NCBI GenBank assembly: GCA_005116965.1 | Contig: SWDG01000006.1 | Location: forward strand, 653,997-706,541 | Length of the DNA stretch: 52,545 nt | Source of the DNA: Nitrospira sp. | Lineage (GTDB): Bacteria; Nitrospirota; Nitrospiria; Nitrospirales; Nitrospiraceae | Reading direction: 5' to 3' | Shown here: piece by piece, positions 28,907-38,740 of the stretch | How positions within the stretch are numbered: the first letter of the stretch is position 1 | How the letters are laid out: each line of letters opens with the position of its first letter | Translations under genes and position numbers: made by a program | The notes under the pieces: generated by a model | Databases searched by the model: none | The model's input: only the letters and a program-made list of their open reading frames with translations | What the model was told of the DNA's origin: nothing

Positions 28907-29125
28907 ATGCTGCGGGCATATTTGAATTATGGGCTGGTGGCTTCGGTGGTGGTTTGGGCGGCCATTATCGGGGTGATGGCCTATCGGTTAAATGAGTCAC
29001 CCTGGCGGTGGGCGTTCGTGGCCTTGGTGTTTTGCGGCGGACTCACCATTGCCGTCATCTTCTGGATCAAGAAATATGTGGATCGGTTGAATGAGGCCGA
29101 AGAAAAGCAGGAGAGTAAGTTGTGA
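28907..29125 (+). CDS. Small two-helix membrane protein
   Basis: A 72-residue protein with two hydrophobic helices (about 8-26 and 35-53) and a charged C-terminal tail ([18 protein letters not shown]). Its TGA overlaps the GTG of purS (GTGA), so translation is coupled. No family recognised. Its repeated position in a purine operon suggests either simple co-expression or an accessory role; nothing more can be said. Confidence 0.65.
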   Translation: MLRAYLNYGLVASVVVWAAIIGVMAYRLNESPWRWAFVALVFCGGLTIAVIFWIKKYVDRLNEAEEKQESKL

Positions 29126-29364
29126 AAGCCAAAATTCACGTAACGTTGAAGTCAGGCATCTTGGATCCTCAAGGCAAGGCTATTGAGCATGCGCTGGACT
29201 CTTTGGGGTTCAAGCACGTGGCGAACGTGCGTGTCGGGAAATACATGGAACTGGACCTTCAGGAGGCCGATAGGGCCAAGGCTGAAGTGGCGGTCAAGTC
29301 GATGTGCGAGAAGCTTCTGGCGAATACGATCATTGAAGATTATCGGTATGAATTGACTGCGTAA
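29122..29364 (+). CDS. purS: FGAM synthase subunit PurS
   Basis: An 80-residue PurS, starting with a GTG overlapping the previous stop. PurS bridges PurQ and small PurL in the three-part formylglycinamidine ribonucleotide synthase. Motifs: [16 protein letters not shown] and [17 protein letters not shown]. Usual length; purQ follows in 20 bases. Confidence 0.93.
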   Translation: MKAKIHVTLKSGILDPQGKAIEHALDSLGFKHVANVRVGKYMELDLQEADRAKAEVAVKSMCEKLLANTIIEDYRYELTA

Positions 29365-29384
29365 CTTCGCGTGGGGTCTGCCGC

Positions 29385-30098
29385 ATGAATGTCGGTGTTC
29401 TTGTATTTCCTGGTAGTAATTGCGATCACGACTGTGCGCATGTCTTGAAAGATGTACTCGGGCAGAATGTCACAATGGTGTGGCATAAGGAGTCGTCGTT
29501 AGCCGGCTTGGATGCGGTGATCCTGCCGGGGGGATTTTCATATGGCGATTATCTCCGCACCGGGGCGATTGCGCGGTTTTCTCCGGTCATGCAGGCGGTC
29601 CAGCAGTTTGCGGCTGAGGGAAAATTGGTGCTGGGGATCTGCAACGGATTTCAGATTCTGCTGGAGGCGGGTTTGTTGCCCGGCGCGATGTTGCGAAATA
29701 AGTCGCTGCACTTTATCTGCCGCGAGACGTACGTCAAAGTGGAGAACGCGGCGACGCCGTTTACGAATGCGTGCAAACCTGGTCAGGTGCTCAAAATTCC
29801 AATCGCGCATGCGGATGGGAACTACTACACCGATCCAGTGACGTTAGGTGGCCTTCAAGCCAACGCCCAGGTGGTCTTTCGCTATTGTACGGTAGACGGG
29901 AAGGTGGTACCTGGGGCCTGTCCTAATGGTTCACTCGATAATATTGCCGGTATCCGCAGTGCGCAAGGCAATGTCTTGGGAATGATGCCACATCCGGAGC
30001 GCTGCGTGGAGACCATGCTGGGAAATGAAGATGGGCGACACATCTTTCAATCAATGCTCTCGTTTTTAGAGCAGAAGAAGGTGGCAGAAGTCCGGTAA
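29385..30098 (+). CDS. purQ: FGAM synthase glutaminase PurQ
   Basis: A 237-residue class I glutamine amidotransferase giving ammonia to PurL. Cys nucleophile in [10 protein letters not shown], and the His-Glu pair in MMPHPERC. N terminus [12 protein letters not shown] is typical. Small-type PurQ fits the small PurL and PurS in this operon. Confidence 0.95.
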   Translation: MNVGVLVFPGSNCDHDCAHVLKDVLGQNVTMVWHKESSLAGLDAVILPGGFSYGDYLRTGAIARFSPVMQAVQQFAAEGKLVLGICNGFQILLEAGLLPGAMLRNKSLHFICRETYVKVENAATPFTNACKPGQVLKIPIAHADGNYYTDPVTLGGLQANAQVVFRYCTVDGKVVPGACPNGSLDNIAGIRSAQGNVLGMMPHPERCVETMLGNEDGRHIFQSMLSFLEQKKVAEVR

Positions 30099-30225
30099 GC
30101 GCTCCAATGATGATTTGGCGGGATCGCTCTCCTGAGGATTGAAGATCAAAAGTGCGCAGGGTAAAGTATTCAGTCAGTTGGTCGGTAACAGTTTCAACTT
30201 CTTTTATACCTAGAGGAGGGTCGCA

Positions 30226-30564
30226 ATGAGACGTATAGGTGCATTGGTGGCAGCCATTGGTCTATTAATCTTGGGTTCAGGCGCTGGTGTGTTTGCTGCG
30301 ACGGATGACGGGAGCAAGCTCACGATCACGAGTCCGGCACCTGGAGCCAAGGTGGGAAAAGATATCGAGCTGGCCTATGAGTTGACGAAGGGGACCCAGG
30401 CGACGCATGCCCATTGTTTTGTGGATGGCGAATACCAGAAGGGCTGGGATAAAAAGACCGTCAAGGGGATGTCTCCTGGCACTCACGAAATCAAGGTTGT
30501 CGCGGCAGACAAGGATCATCAAATGTTAGCCGCGGAAGCGATCGTCAAGGTTGACGTTCAGTAA
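30226..30564 (+). CDS. Small secreted protein, function unknown
   Basis: A 112-residue protein with a signal peptide (residues 1-24, ending VFAA) and an 88-residue beta-rich domain of Ig-like look (ITSPAPGAKVGKDIELAYEL, FVDGEYQKGW, GTHEIKVVAADKDHQML). GAGGAGGG precedes the ATG. It lies between purQ and purL with a hairpin after it, so it may be its own unit. Possibly a periplasmic carbohydrate- or copper-related Ig-like domain, but not identified. Confidence 0.65.
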   Translation: MRRIGALVAAIGLLILGSGAGVFAATDDGSKLTITSPAPGAKVGKDIELAYELTKGTQATHAHCFVDGEYQKGWDKKTVKGMSPGTHEIKVVAADKDHQMLAAEAIVKVDVQ

Positions 30565-30597
30565 GCGTTTAGGGTGTACGATTGAGGTCTACGACCT

Positions 30598-30624
30598 GGC
30601 GAGGTGCTCTGCTGGCACCTCGCC
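30598..30624. terminator. Hairpin after the small secreted protein gene
   Basis: GGCGAGGTGC (30598-30607) pairs perfectly with GCACCTCGCC (30615-30624), seven-base loop. There is no T run. It lies 34 bases after the stop codon, a likely end or pausing site before purL. Confidence 0.5.
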
Positions 30625-30723
30625 GGTCATTCAGGAGAACCGCTTGCAGTTGTTACATGGCCTGAGGACGCACATTCGCAGATCAGAATTCACTGTGGAA
30701 CGATTTGTTGTGATCGCTAGGGC

Positions 30724-32976
30724 ATGATGCAGGCCGACACATCACGTATCACCAAAGATCTCATCGCTCAGCATAATCTTACGGGCGAGGAATACCAAAA
30801 GATCGTCGATATTCTCGGGCGTGAGCCCAATCTGACGGAACTCGGCATGTTCTCGGTGATGTGGTCTGAGCACTGCTCGTACAAGAGTTCACGCGTACAT
30901 CTGAAGAAGCTGCCGACGACTGGACCTCGTGTTGTGCAAGGGCCTGGTGAGAATGCCGGAGCGGTCGATATCGGTGATGGGCTCTGCGTCGTCTTCAAGA
31001 TGGAATCGCATAACCATCCATCGTTTATCGAGCCCTATCAGGGGGCGGCGACGGGTGTCGGCGGGATTTTGCGCGATATCTTCACCATGGGGGCACGGCC
31101 GATTGCGTTGCTCGATTCCCTGCGGTTTGGAGAACTGCACTCGCCCAAGACTCGTCATCTCATGAAGGGGGTCGTGTCCGGCATTGCCGGTTACGGCAAT
31201 TGCATGGGAGTTCCTACTGTAGGAGGCGAGATTGTCTTCAATGATATCTACGCGCTGAATCCATTGGTCAACGTGTTCTGTCTCGGTCTGGCCCATAAAG
31301 ACAAAATTTTCCGTGGCACGGCGGCAGGCGTCGGTAATCCCGTGATCTACTTCGGCTCAACAACAGGCCGTGATGGGATTCATGGGGCGACGATGGCGTC
31401 CGATTCGTTCGACGATCAATCAGAGCAGAAGCGTCCGACGGTACAGGTCGGTGATCCCTTTACCGAAAAATTGCTGCTGGAAGCCTGTCTTGAGTTGATG
31501 GAGCGAGATCTGCTCGTAGGGATTCAAGATATGGGGGCGGCAGGGTTGACGAGTTCGTCGTGCGAGATGGCCTCCCGTGCCGGCAACGGGATGGAATTGG
31601 ATCTGACCGTGGTCCCGAGGCGAGAGCCGGGGATGACGCCATACGAGATCATGCTGTCCGAGTCGCAAGAGCGGATGTTGATGGTGGCAAAAGCCGGCAA
31701 AGAAGAGGACTGTATCGCCATTTGCCGGAAGTGGGATTTGGATGTGGCTGTAGTCGGAAAGGTGACGGCAGACGGTATCTTGCGTGTGAAAGATCAGGGC
31801 AAGGTCGTGGCGGAAATTCCTGCCAAATCGTTGGCCGACGACGGACCTCGGTATGAACGGCCCTATCAGCCACCCGCGTATCAGGATATGCTGACGAACC
31901 TGAATTATGACGTCCTTCCAGATGTGAAAGACGCGAATGTGGCCTTGTTGGCCTTGTTGGAGTCGCCGACCATCGCCAGCAAGCGGTGGGTCTACGAACA
32001 GTATGATCACATGGTGCGGACGAATACGACGGTTCGTCCTGGATCTGATGCCGCGGTGGTGCGAATCAAAGGCACGAACAAAGCTGTGGCCATGACGGTC
32101 GATTGCAACAGCCGCTATTGCCTGTTGAATCCCTATGAAGGGGCCAGGCTGGCCGTGGCTGAGGCGGCGCGGAATCTCGTGTGTTCGGGTGCCTCGCCGA
32201 TTGGCTTAACTGATTGCCTTAATTTCGGGAACCCGGAACGGCCCGACATCATGTGGCAGTTTGTGCTGGCGATTGAAGGGATGAAAGATGCCTGCGAGCA
32301 TTTCAAAATTCCTATCGTGAGCGGGAATGTCAGCTTCTATAATGAAACCAATGGGCTCTCGATCTACCCGACGCCGATGCTGGGCATGGTCGGACTGATC
32401 GAAGAGGCTGAGCGGACGATGACCCAGTGGTTTAAGCAGGAAGGTGACGACATTATCCTGTTGGGATCGGCGCGGGAAGATCTGGGGGGGTCGGAATATC
32501 TGAAAGTTATGCATGCGCGTGAACAAGGATCGCCGCCGTATTTGAGTTTCGATACCGAACAGGCCCTCCATGATTGTCTGCTGTCGCTGATTCGTGACGG
32601 TCTCCTGCAATCTGCGCATGACTGTTCCGACGGCGGTCTTACCGTGACACTGGCAGAAAGTTGCATCTCTGGTCCCGGACAACCCTTGGGCGCAGTGGTA
32701 CAGTTGTCACGAGGTCGATTACGAAAGGACGCCATGCTGTTCGGAGAAAGCCAGTCGCGCGTCGTGATCTCGTCCCAGTCCACCCATCGACAGACGATTC
32801 TCGATCAGGTCAGGCGCTTCGGGGTGCCCGCTGAAATGATCGGATCTGTGACTGGTACGCGGCTGACCGTTCACCTCCGAGAGGGGGCGTCGACGGAATC
32901 AGTGATCGACCAGCCGGTGACGGCATTGTATGACCAATGGGCCTGTTCGTTGGAACGCGCAGTCCACCACACCTAG
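30724..32976 (+). CDS. purL: FGAM synthase subunit PurL (small type)
   Basis: A 750-residue PurL of the B. subtilis type, which lacks a fused glutaminase and needs PurS and PurQ, both present upstream. Motifs: [55 protein letters not shown] and HDCSDGGL. It uses ATP and glutamine-derived ammonia to make FGAM. Two ATGs are adjacent at 30724; no strong ribosome site is seen. Confidence 0.96.
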   Translation: MMQADTSRITKDLIAQHNLTGEEYQKIVDILGREPNLTELGMFSVMWSEHCSYKSSRVHLKKLPTTGPRVVQGPGENAGAVDIGDGLCVVFKMESHNHPSFIEPYQGAATGVGGILRDIFTMGARPIALLDSLRFGELHSPKTRHLMKGVVSGIAGYGNCMGVPTVGGEIVFNDIYALNPLVNVFCLGLAHKDKIFRGTAAGVGNPVIYFGSTTGRDGIHGATMASDSFDDQSEQKRPTVQVGDPFTEKLLLEACLELMERDLLVGIQDMGAAGLTSSSCEMASRAGNGMELDLTVVPRREPGMTPYEIMLSESQERMLMVAKAGKEEDCIAICRKWDLDVAVVGKVTADGILRVKDQGKVVAEIPAKSLADDGPRYERPYQPPAYQDMLTNLNYDVLPDVKDANVALLALLESPTIASKRWVYEQYDHMVRTNTTVRPGSDAAVVRIKGTNKAVAMTVDCNSRYCLLNPYEGARLAVAEAARNLVCSGASPIGLTDCLNFGNPERPDIMWQFVLAIEGMKDACEHFKIPIVSGNVSFYNETNGLSIYPTPMLGMVGLIEEAERTMTQWFKQEGDDIILLGSAREDLGGSEYLKVMHAREQGSPPYLSFDTEQALHDCLLSLIRDGLLQSAHDCSDGGLTVTLAESCISGPGQPLGAVVQLSRGRLRKDAMLFGESQSRVVISSQSTHRQTILDQVRRFGVPAEMIGSVTGTRLTVHLREGASTESVIDQPVTALYDQWACSLERAVHHT

Positions 32977-32998
32977 TTCTTCCATTAGACGCGACGCT

Positions 32999-34429
32999 AT
33001 GCCAACAGAATTACCGATCATCGATCCCGATAAGTTTCATGATGAGTGTGCGGTCTTCGGCGTCTATGGGCACGAGGAGGCCGCGAATCTCACCTATTTG
33101 GGGCTGTATGCGCTTCAGCACCGTGGACAAGAGGCTTCGGGGATAGTGTCTGGAGATGGAGAGCAGTTTTTTGTTCAGAAGGGGATGGGGCTGGTTGCCG
33201 ACATTTTTCATAAATCGGTGCTGGAGAAACTGCCGGGTCATATGGCCATTGGTCATAACCGTTACTCGACGACCGGCGGTAACGATCTCAAGAACGTTCA
33301 GCCGCTCATCGTCAACTTTGCGCTGGGCAATTTAGCTCTGGCTCACAACGGCAATCTGATCAATGCGCAGATGCTTCGGCATGAGCTCGAAGCCTACGGA
33401 GCGATCTTCCAGTCCACATCGGACAGTGAAGTCATCATCCACCTCATCGCCCATTCACGCGCAGACTCCTTTCTCGCGCGTATCATCGATGCGCTGAGTC
33501 AGGTGCGAGGCGCGTTTTCGGTTGTCTTGATGACCGACAATGGTCTCATTGCCGCGCGCGATCCCTATGGGCTCAGGCCGTTGTGTATCGCGCGACTGCG
33601 CAGCAGTTGGGTGGTGGCATCGGAGACCTGTGCCTTTGACTTACTCGATGCCGAATATGTTCGCGAAGTCGAACCAGGTGAACTGATCGTTATCACCGAG
33701 CAAGGGCTGGACAGCCATCATCCCTTTCCTAAAGTGAATCCGGCCATGTGTGTGTTTGAATATGTCTACTTTGCTCGACCCGACAGTCGAATCTTCGGCG
33801 CGAACGCCGTCTATGGGACACGAAAAGCGTTGGGGCGGCGGTTGGCGCAAGAATCAGGGGTGCCAGCGGATGTGGTTATTCCCGTTCCGGACTCCGGGGT
33901 TCCTGCGGCCCTCGGTTATGCAGAGGGTGGGCGTATTCCATTTGAAACCGGCCTCATCCGCAATCATTATGTCGGGCGAACGTTTATCGAGCCGGAACAA
34001 TCGATTCGCCACTTCGGCGTGAAAGTAAAGTTGAATGCCGTGCCGGAAGTGTTGGAGGGGAAGCGGGTCGTCGTGGTCGACGATTCATTGGTTCGAGGAA
34101 CGACCAGCCGCAAGATCGTCAAGATGATCCGCCAAGCCGGGGCGAAGGAAGTACATATGCGGATCAGTTCACCGCCGATCCTGTCGCCTTGTTTTTATGG
34201 GATCGACACGCCTACCAAGAAAGAGCTGATCGCATCCGATCATTCGATTGAGGAAATCCGTAAATATATTACGGCCGACAGTCTGGCGTATCTGAGCATC
34301 GACGGCATGCTGACATCCGCGCCGATGGCGTCCGATCAGTATTGTACTGCCTGCTTTACCGAGCGCTATCCCATTCCGTTTACTCGCGCGGAAGAGCTCC
34401 AGCTTGGGCTGTTCGAATCAGGGCATTGA
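32999..34429 (+). CDS. purF: Amidophosphoribosyltransferase PurF
   Basis: First step of purine synthesis. 476 residues from the ATG at 32999. A 16-residue propeptide ([16 protein letters not shown]) precedes the N-terminal nucleophile Cys17 (CAVFGVYG), as in B. subtilis PurF. PRPP loop [14 protein letters not shown] is present. Cysteines expected for a [4Fe-4S] cluster are present ([20 protein letters not shown]). Lies 22 bases after purL. Confidence 0.95.
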   Translation: MPTELPIIDPDKFHDECAVFGVYGHEEAANLTYLGLYALQHRGQEASGIVSGDGEQFFVQKGMGLVADIFHKSVLEKLPGHMAIGHNRYSTTGGNDLKNVQPLIVNFALGNLALAHNGNLINAQMLRHELEAYGAIFQSTSDSEVIIHLIAHSRADSFLARIIDALSQVRGAFSVVLMTDNGLIAARDPYGLRPLCIARLRSSWVVASETCAFDLLDAEYVREVEPGELIVITEQGLDSHHPFPKVNPAMCVFEYVYFARPDSRIFGANAVYGTRKALGRRLAQESGVPADVVIPVPDSGVPAALGYAEGGRIPFETGLIRNHYVGRTFIEPEQSIRHFGVKVKLNAVPEVLEGKRVVVVDDSLVRGTTSRKIVKMIRQAGAKEVHMRISSPPILSPCFYGIDTPTKKELIASDHSIEEIRKYITADSLAYLSIDGMLTSAPMASDQYCTACFTERYPIPFTRAEELQLGLFESGH

Positions 34430-34449
34430 GTGGCCGGGACTCCTACGAC

Positions 34450-34803
34450 ATGATGGCTCCAGAGCAAGACGACGAACAAGAGCTGCACCCAAGAGGTCGT
34501 CCTCGAGTGCCGGTCGACTATCCCGTCCAATTCACAGGAGATGAAGGATCGGGCTATGGGACTGTGACGAACCTGACACTTGCCGGAGGTGAGGTTGACA
34601 GTCAGATCCAGCTTTCTATCGGAGCGCGCGTGTGTCTTCACGTGCAGCCTCCAGGTGCTCGGCCTCCGATCATCATCACTCTTGCCATCATCCGATGGAA
34701 GCAAGGTGATCGATTCGGTATCGAGTTTGTTCGATTTGAGGGGACGGCAAAGGAACAACTCAAGGAGATGCTGAACCAGGGCGAAGGTCCTGTCCAAGAT
34801 TAG
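34450..34803 (+). CDS. PilZ-domain protein
   Basis: A 117-residue protein. A PilZ-type c-di-GMP-binding domain: the RxxxR-like motif RGRPRVPVDY and the second motif NLTLAGGEV (where NxSxxG is usual, with Thr for Ser), followed by beta-strand text (ITLAIIRWKQGDRFGIEFV). The start is ATG 34450 or 34453. It may bind cyclic-di-GMP and act on a partner. Co-directional, 20 bases after purF, probably unrelated in function. Confidence 0.8.
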   Translation: MMAPEQDDEQELHPRGRPRVPVDYPVQFTGDEGSGYGTVTNLTLAGGEVDSQIQLSIGARVCLHVQPPGARPPIIITLAIIRWKQGDRFGIEFVRFEGTAKEQLKEMLNQGEGPVQD

Positions 34804-34925
34804 CTTCCTCTCTACTCTACACTGCGGTTGCCGCTCCAAAAATTGCCATGGTAGGATGCAGCTCTTAGGCGCCGATGACCTCAGGAGATGCAAAGGTTCT
34901 CCGGTGAAGCACAGGAGCAGCATAG

Positions 34926-35105
34926 GATCATAGTCTCTTGATCGCGAGGCTCTGTTCGCTTCTCGAAAAAGAGGTCGCGATGAGCGAGGGGCTCAACAGC
35001 CAGATCCAGAAGATCAAGCGCATGGCCTGCGGGTTCCGCAACATCGAGCCGTTCAAAACGGCGATCTATTTCCACTGGGGAGGGCTCGATCTCGTCCTAT
35101 GCTGA
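34926..35105 (+). pseudogene. Transposase C-terminal remnant
   Basis: One open stretch in frame, carrying VAMSEGLNSQIQKIKRMA, then CGFRNIEPFKTAIYFHWGG, then LDLV and a stop at 35103-35105. This text matches the C-terminal end of DDE transposases, which I take as ISL3-like. About 55 codons remain, with no start and no rest of the element, so it is a decayed insertion sequence. The rest of the 34804-35180 gap holds nothing else. Confidence 0.6.
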
Positions 35106-35180
35106 ACTCGGGAGCGCCAGAGAAGCATCAGTCCCCCTTCGCGCGCGATAATAAGAGTGCAGAGAGGAGAAAAGGAAACG

Positions 35181-35426
35181 ATGGATGAGGATGAGATGGA
35201 GGAGGGGAAACAAAAATTTCTAGAAGTGGTACGGGGAATTGACGGGTCTGTCCAAGTCGTGATTCCTGTCACTCCCTCCAACAGCATGTTCTTGATCTCG
35301 CTGACGAAAGGGCCGAATCGTAAATTTATCACCGTCCCTGAAGACGACATTATCGATTTGCCTCACGAAGCAAGTATCCAGACGAAAGTCACCAAGACGG
35401 TCAAGGACGCTATCGCAGCCCTGTGA
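35181..35426 (+). CDS. Small hypothetical protein
   Basis: An 81-residue soluble protein from the ATG at 35181, with an AAAGGA site before it. N terminus acidic (MDEDEMEEGKQK), then a beta-rich domain (GSVQVVIPVTPSNSMFLISL, FITVPEDDIIDLP). No family recognised. Stands just before the overlapping operon starting at 35477, on the same strand. Confidence 0.6.
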   Translation: MDEDEMEEGKQKFLEVVRGIDGSVQVVIPVTPSNSMFLISLTKGPNRKFITVPEDDIIDLPHEASIQTKVTKTVKDAIAAL

Positions 35427-35476
35427 GTTCTGTGATGTCATGAATCCCCAATGATAATACGTCGCCATATATTGCT

Positions 35477-36079
35477 ATGAAACAAGTCTTGCCCGATATC
35501 TGGCAATGGTCGTGGTTTTCTGAGGAGAAGCAGCTCGACTTCAATGGATTGTTTCTCATGATCGGTGAACATAAGATTCTGGTAGACCCACCCACGATGA
35601 CGGCCGAATCGAGGGCGGTCGTCCGTCGACATGAGCCGATCGACTACATCATCATCACGAACCGAGATCACATCCGAGAGGCTGTGGCCTATCAGGCAGA
35701 GCTCAGGTGTCAGCTGCGAGTGCCGGAAGCCGATGCTGCCCAGATGGATGTGACGCCAACGAAGACCTACAAGGATGGTGAGCTATTACCCGGCGGGATC
35801 TGGGCGATCCATCTGAAGGATCAAAAGTCTGCGGGAGAATCCGCATTGTTCATAGAACGGGGGCGAGGTGTGCTGATCGTAGGGGATGCGCTGATCGGCA
35901 AACCGCCCGGTTCCCTCTGTCTGCTTCCTGCCGAAAAGTACGCGGACGTCCAAAAGGCCAAGGCCGGGCTTTGCCGCCTCTTGAAGTACAGCTTCGATAG
36001 CCTGCTTGTCGGAGACGGGGCCTCCATCCTTGCCGGCGGAAAGCAGCGCCTGGAACAGCTCTTGTCAGTGACGTCATGA
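35477..36079 (+). CDS. Metallo-beta-lactamase-like protein without metal ligands
   Basis: A 200-residue protein with an MBL-like order: N-terminal beta-strand (DFNGLFLMIGEHKILVDPP), then IDYIIITNRDHIREA, and later GVLIVGDALIG. The canonical HxHxDH is replaced by TNRDHIRE (residues 61-68), so a metal site is incomplete. It could be a pseudo-enzyme. Its stop overlaps the next start (ATGA), beginning a four-gene overlapping run. Confidence 0.7.
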   Translation: MKQVLPDIWQWSWFSEEKQLDFNGLFLMIGEHKILVDPPTMTAESRAVVRRHEPIDYIIITNRDHIREAVAYQAELRCQLRVPEADAAQMDVTPTKTYKDGELLPGGIWAIHLKDQKSAGESALFIERGRGVLIVGDALIGKPPGSLCLLPAEKYADVQKAKAGLCRLLKYSFDSLLVGDGASILAGGKQRLEQLLSVTS

Positions 36080-36900
36080 CCGTGCGCCACAGCCTCTCCG
36101 AAGAATTGAATCGACAAGGCAACGAGCATTTCTCGCGAGGGTACTACACGGAGGCCTATACCTGTTACGCCAAGGCGTTAGAATATGATCGGCTCACCGG
36201 TGATCAACGTGCCCTGGTCGCCACACTTGGCAACCTGGGGAATATTTGCGCGGTCAGCGGACGGCGCGATGCGGCCCAGGCGAATTATCAGGAGGTCTTG
36301 GAATTGCAAAAAGTTCTCGGTGATGAAAAAGGCATCGGGACGACGCTGGCAAACCTCGGAAACCTTCGGGCTGATGCCGGCGAATGGGATCGGGCACGGG
36401 CGTATTATCTGGAGGCCCTCGATCTCATGACCAAAACGCATGATGAGCCGGCCCAAGCCGTCCTGTTCTCGGACCTTGGTTTGGTGGCTCGTGAAACCGG
36501 TCACTTTGAGGAGGCTATTCAGTTGTACGAACGATCGTTGGAGTTGATGCGCCGGTTGGGGAATTTGGGCGGTGTTGCGGATGCCTGGCGTATGATCGGC
36601 CGCACATTCTTGATGCAAAAACGCTACGACGAGGCCACTGCCTGTTGTCAAACCAGCCAGTCGGTCGCCGAGCGGTTACGCGATGAGCTTCGCGGCGGCG
36701 GCGCCCGATACGTGTTGGCTCAATGTTATGAGGACATGGGGCGTGTGCAGGACGCTGCCGATCTGCTCGAACAGGTGGTGCAGATGGATCACAAGTATCA
36801 CCTGCCGAAACTGGAAGAAAACACCCAGCGCCTACACACCCTTCGTCTCCGTCTCGCCGATCCGTATCAGTCGGGACCTCGTCGAGGGATGCAAGCATGA
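36076..36900 (+). CDS. TPR-repeat protein
   Basis: A 274-residue protein with about six TPR units (ALEYDRLTGDQRALVATLGN, GNLRADAGEWDRARAYYLEA, LGLVARETGHFEEAIQLYER), of the Asn-containing regulatory type. No signal peptide. Likely a protein-contact hub. It overlaps the preceding gene by four bases and the following one by four. Confidence 0.85.
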   Translation: MTVRHSLSEELNRQGNEHFSRGYYTEAYTCYAKALEYDRLTGDQRALVATLGNLGNICAVSGRRDAAQANYQEVLELQKVLGDEKGIGTTLANLGNLRADAGEWDRARAYYLEALDLMTKTHDEPAQAVLFSDLGLVARETGHFEEAIQLYERSLELMRRLGNLGGVADAWRMIGRTFLMQKRYDEATACCQTSQSVAERLRDELRGGGARYVLAQCYEDMGRVQDAADLLEQVVQMDHKYHLPKLEENTQRLHTLRLRLADPYQSGPRRGMQA

Positions 36901-37334
36901 CGGAGCCGGCTTCCTCACCATGGGCCCAGCTTCGTGCTGACCTGCTTCGCTCTTTCCCAAAGTTTTACGAATTGGAGCCCAACGGTCCGCTCGTTATGGA
37001 TCTGGGGGCTGATGGTTGGCTCTTGGAAGTCAGACCGGACGGGAGAGTCCTTTGCCAATATGGGGTTGCGATGGAAGATGTCATGGCGATGATGTCGGAA
37101 GGAACGCCGGAGGATTTAGGAACCGATGAAGTCGCGAAACAGGCCAAATACTTCCTTCAGCCGGCTGTCGCCAAATATCGGGCGCTCCTCGTTCAATCCG
37201 GGTTTGTAGAGGAGACCGAGATGACGGACGAGTTTGTGGCGATCACATTTGTGCGAGATGCGGATCTGCAGAATCGAGCCAAGCTGGAAGATCTCCTCCG
37301 ATGGTGCTGTCGGCAAATCGGATGCGCATCATGA
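36897..37334 (+). CDS. Hypothetical protein in the overlapping operon
   Basis: A 145-residue soluble protein with no family that I recognise. Beta-rich middle (NGPLVMDLGADGWLLEVRPD) and helical ends; one Cys pair near the C terminus (CCRQIGCAS). It shares ATGA overlaps with the TPR gene before and the methyltransferase after. Confidence 0.7.
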   Translation: MTEPASSPWAQLRADLLRSFPKFYELEPNGPLVMDLGADGWLLEVRPDGRVLCQYGVAMEDVMAMMSEGTPEDLGTDEVAKQAKYFLQPAVAKYRALLVQSGFVEETEMTDEFVAITFVRDADLQNRAKLEDLLRWCCRQIGCAS

Positions 37335-38398
37335 CTCGACGCATCACGACCTTCGACGAATTTCGTAACGCCGTCTCAGCTTATCGATTGCCACGCGTGT
37401 TGCTGGTTGCGCTGGAACTGGATCTCTTCACGACTGTCGGCGATCGATCGTGGACCATTCCTGATCTTGCCAAGGAGCTCAAGGTCAGCGAACGGGGTTT
37501 GAGCATCCTGTGTCGTAATCTCGCCGCGGTCGGGATATTACGGAAACAAGGAGCCAGCTATAGGAATAGCCGGTTGGGAGCAACCGCGCTGAATGCGGAC
37601 CATCGTGCCTATCGAGGCGGCTATTTGAATTTGATCAAAAGCCATTGGGCGGACTGGATACGACTGTTGGAATCCATGCGGAGTGGCGTACCGATCAACC
37701 ATGATACTCCAGACAGTCCCGACTACCGCCGACAATTCACGTGGGCCATGCACCACAGGATCTTGGAAATTGCCCCGGCAATTGCGGACCAGATCCCTTT
37801 AGCTCGTTCTACAACACTGCTGGACCTTGGCGGAGGGCCAGGCACCTACGCCATGGCATTTCTCTCAAAGCACCCACGGCTTCGCGCCACCGTCTGTGAT
37901 CGAGAGGCCGCGCTTGAGGTAGCTAAAGAAATCGCCTGCACTCACAAAGCGAGGCGGCGACTCTCCTATCTCTCGCTTGATTTCTCCAGCGAACCCATCC
38001 CTGGGACCTATGATGTGATCTGGTATTCGAATGTGCTGCACATATACTCGCCCGAAGAGAACCAAGCTATTTTTCGCCGAGCGTGGGCGGCATTGAGGCC
38101 GGGGGGTCGATTCATCATCCAAGATGCGTTTCTGCACGATCGCGAAGGTGTGCACCCAGTAGAAGCAAGTTTGTTTGCTGTGTCGATGCTGTTGTTCACG
38201 CGAGGTGGAAATACCTATTCCACATCGGAAACGACGAAATGGCTGAAAGAAGCTGGATTCGTCGGTATCAAACAGGTCCCACTCAAGAAAGGGACGGAGG
38301 ACTGGGAGGACGGGATTCTGGAGGCGTCGGTTCCTGGCCCACGCCCAAAAACGACCGTCCGCCAAACACGATCAAGCAGAAATAAAAAAGCCCGCTGA
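37331..38398 (+). CDS. SAM-dependent O-methyltransferase-like protein
   Basis: A 355-residue protein from the ATG at 37331, which overlaps the preceding stop. N-terminal helical/winged-helix dimerisation domain (LVALELDLFTTVGD, TIPDLAKELKVSERGLSIL), then a Rossmann methyltransferase domain with the SAM motif LLDLGGGPGTY near residue 165, and LRPGGRFIIQDAF. Type: COMT-like O-methyltransferases that act on small phenolic or natural-product substrates. The substrate is unknown. Its 3' end overlaps the convergent membrane-protein gene. Confidence 0.85.
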   Translation: MTRRITTFDEFRNAVSAYRLPRVLLVALELDLFTTVGDRSWTIPDLAKELKVSERGLSILCRNLAAVGILRKQGASYRNSRLGATALNADHRAYRGGYLNLIKSHWADWIRLLESMRSGVPINHDTPDSPDYRRQFTWAMHHRILEIAPAIADQIPLARSTTLLDLGGGPGTYAMAFLSKHPRLRATVCDREAALEVAKEIACTHKARRRLSYLSLDFSSEPIPGTYDVIWYSNVLHIYSPEENQAIFRRAWAALRPGGRFIIQDAFLHDREGVHPVEASLFAVSMLLFTRGGNTYSTSETTKWLKEAGFVGIKQVPLKKGTEDWEDGILEASVPGPRPKTTVRQTRSSRNKKAR

Positions 38399-38684
38399 CT
38401 CCGCTGGCCATCATGGAGACAATACCCTCTGAATCCTTTGCCGGTGCCTGAACGATCGTTGCCACGTCCATTGCCAACCCAACCGTAGCGTAGAAGACAC
38501 AAACCGCTGATGCCCATCGAAACTGGAACCAAATCAAAAGAGCGAGTCCAAGAGGTATGAGGATAAAAAAGCTGATCTTCCAATCCATGACGAGCGGGAT
38601 GGAGGCGCCATTCTGTACGAAGAGAAACCCTGCCTCAACGATGAGGGTGCTGAGTACTAGAGCGAGCAAGGGGCGTTGTTGCAT
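38283..38684 (-). CDS. Small integral membrane protein
   Basis: From the ATG at 38684: a 133-residue protein with about four hydrophobic helices (LLALVLSTLIVEAGFLFV, ISFFILIPLGLALLIWF, ASAVCVFYATVGLAM, FYFCLIVF). The proline-rich C terminus lies within the overlap with the convergent methyltransferase (116 bases). No family recognised. Confidence 0.6.
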   Translation of the reverse strand: MQQRPLLALVLSTLIVEAGFLFVQNGASIPLVMDWKISFFILIPLGLALLIWFQFRWASAVCVFYATVGLAMDVATIVQAPAKDSEGIVSMMASGVSGLFYFCLIVFGGRSFLGVGQEPTPPESRPPSPPSLS

Positions 38685-38740
38685 CCGGTGACTATAGACT
38701 GTCGAAGAAAAGTTCGGCAATGGGTGCCTGGTTATCGTGA

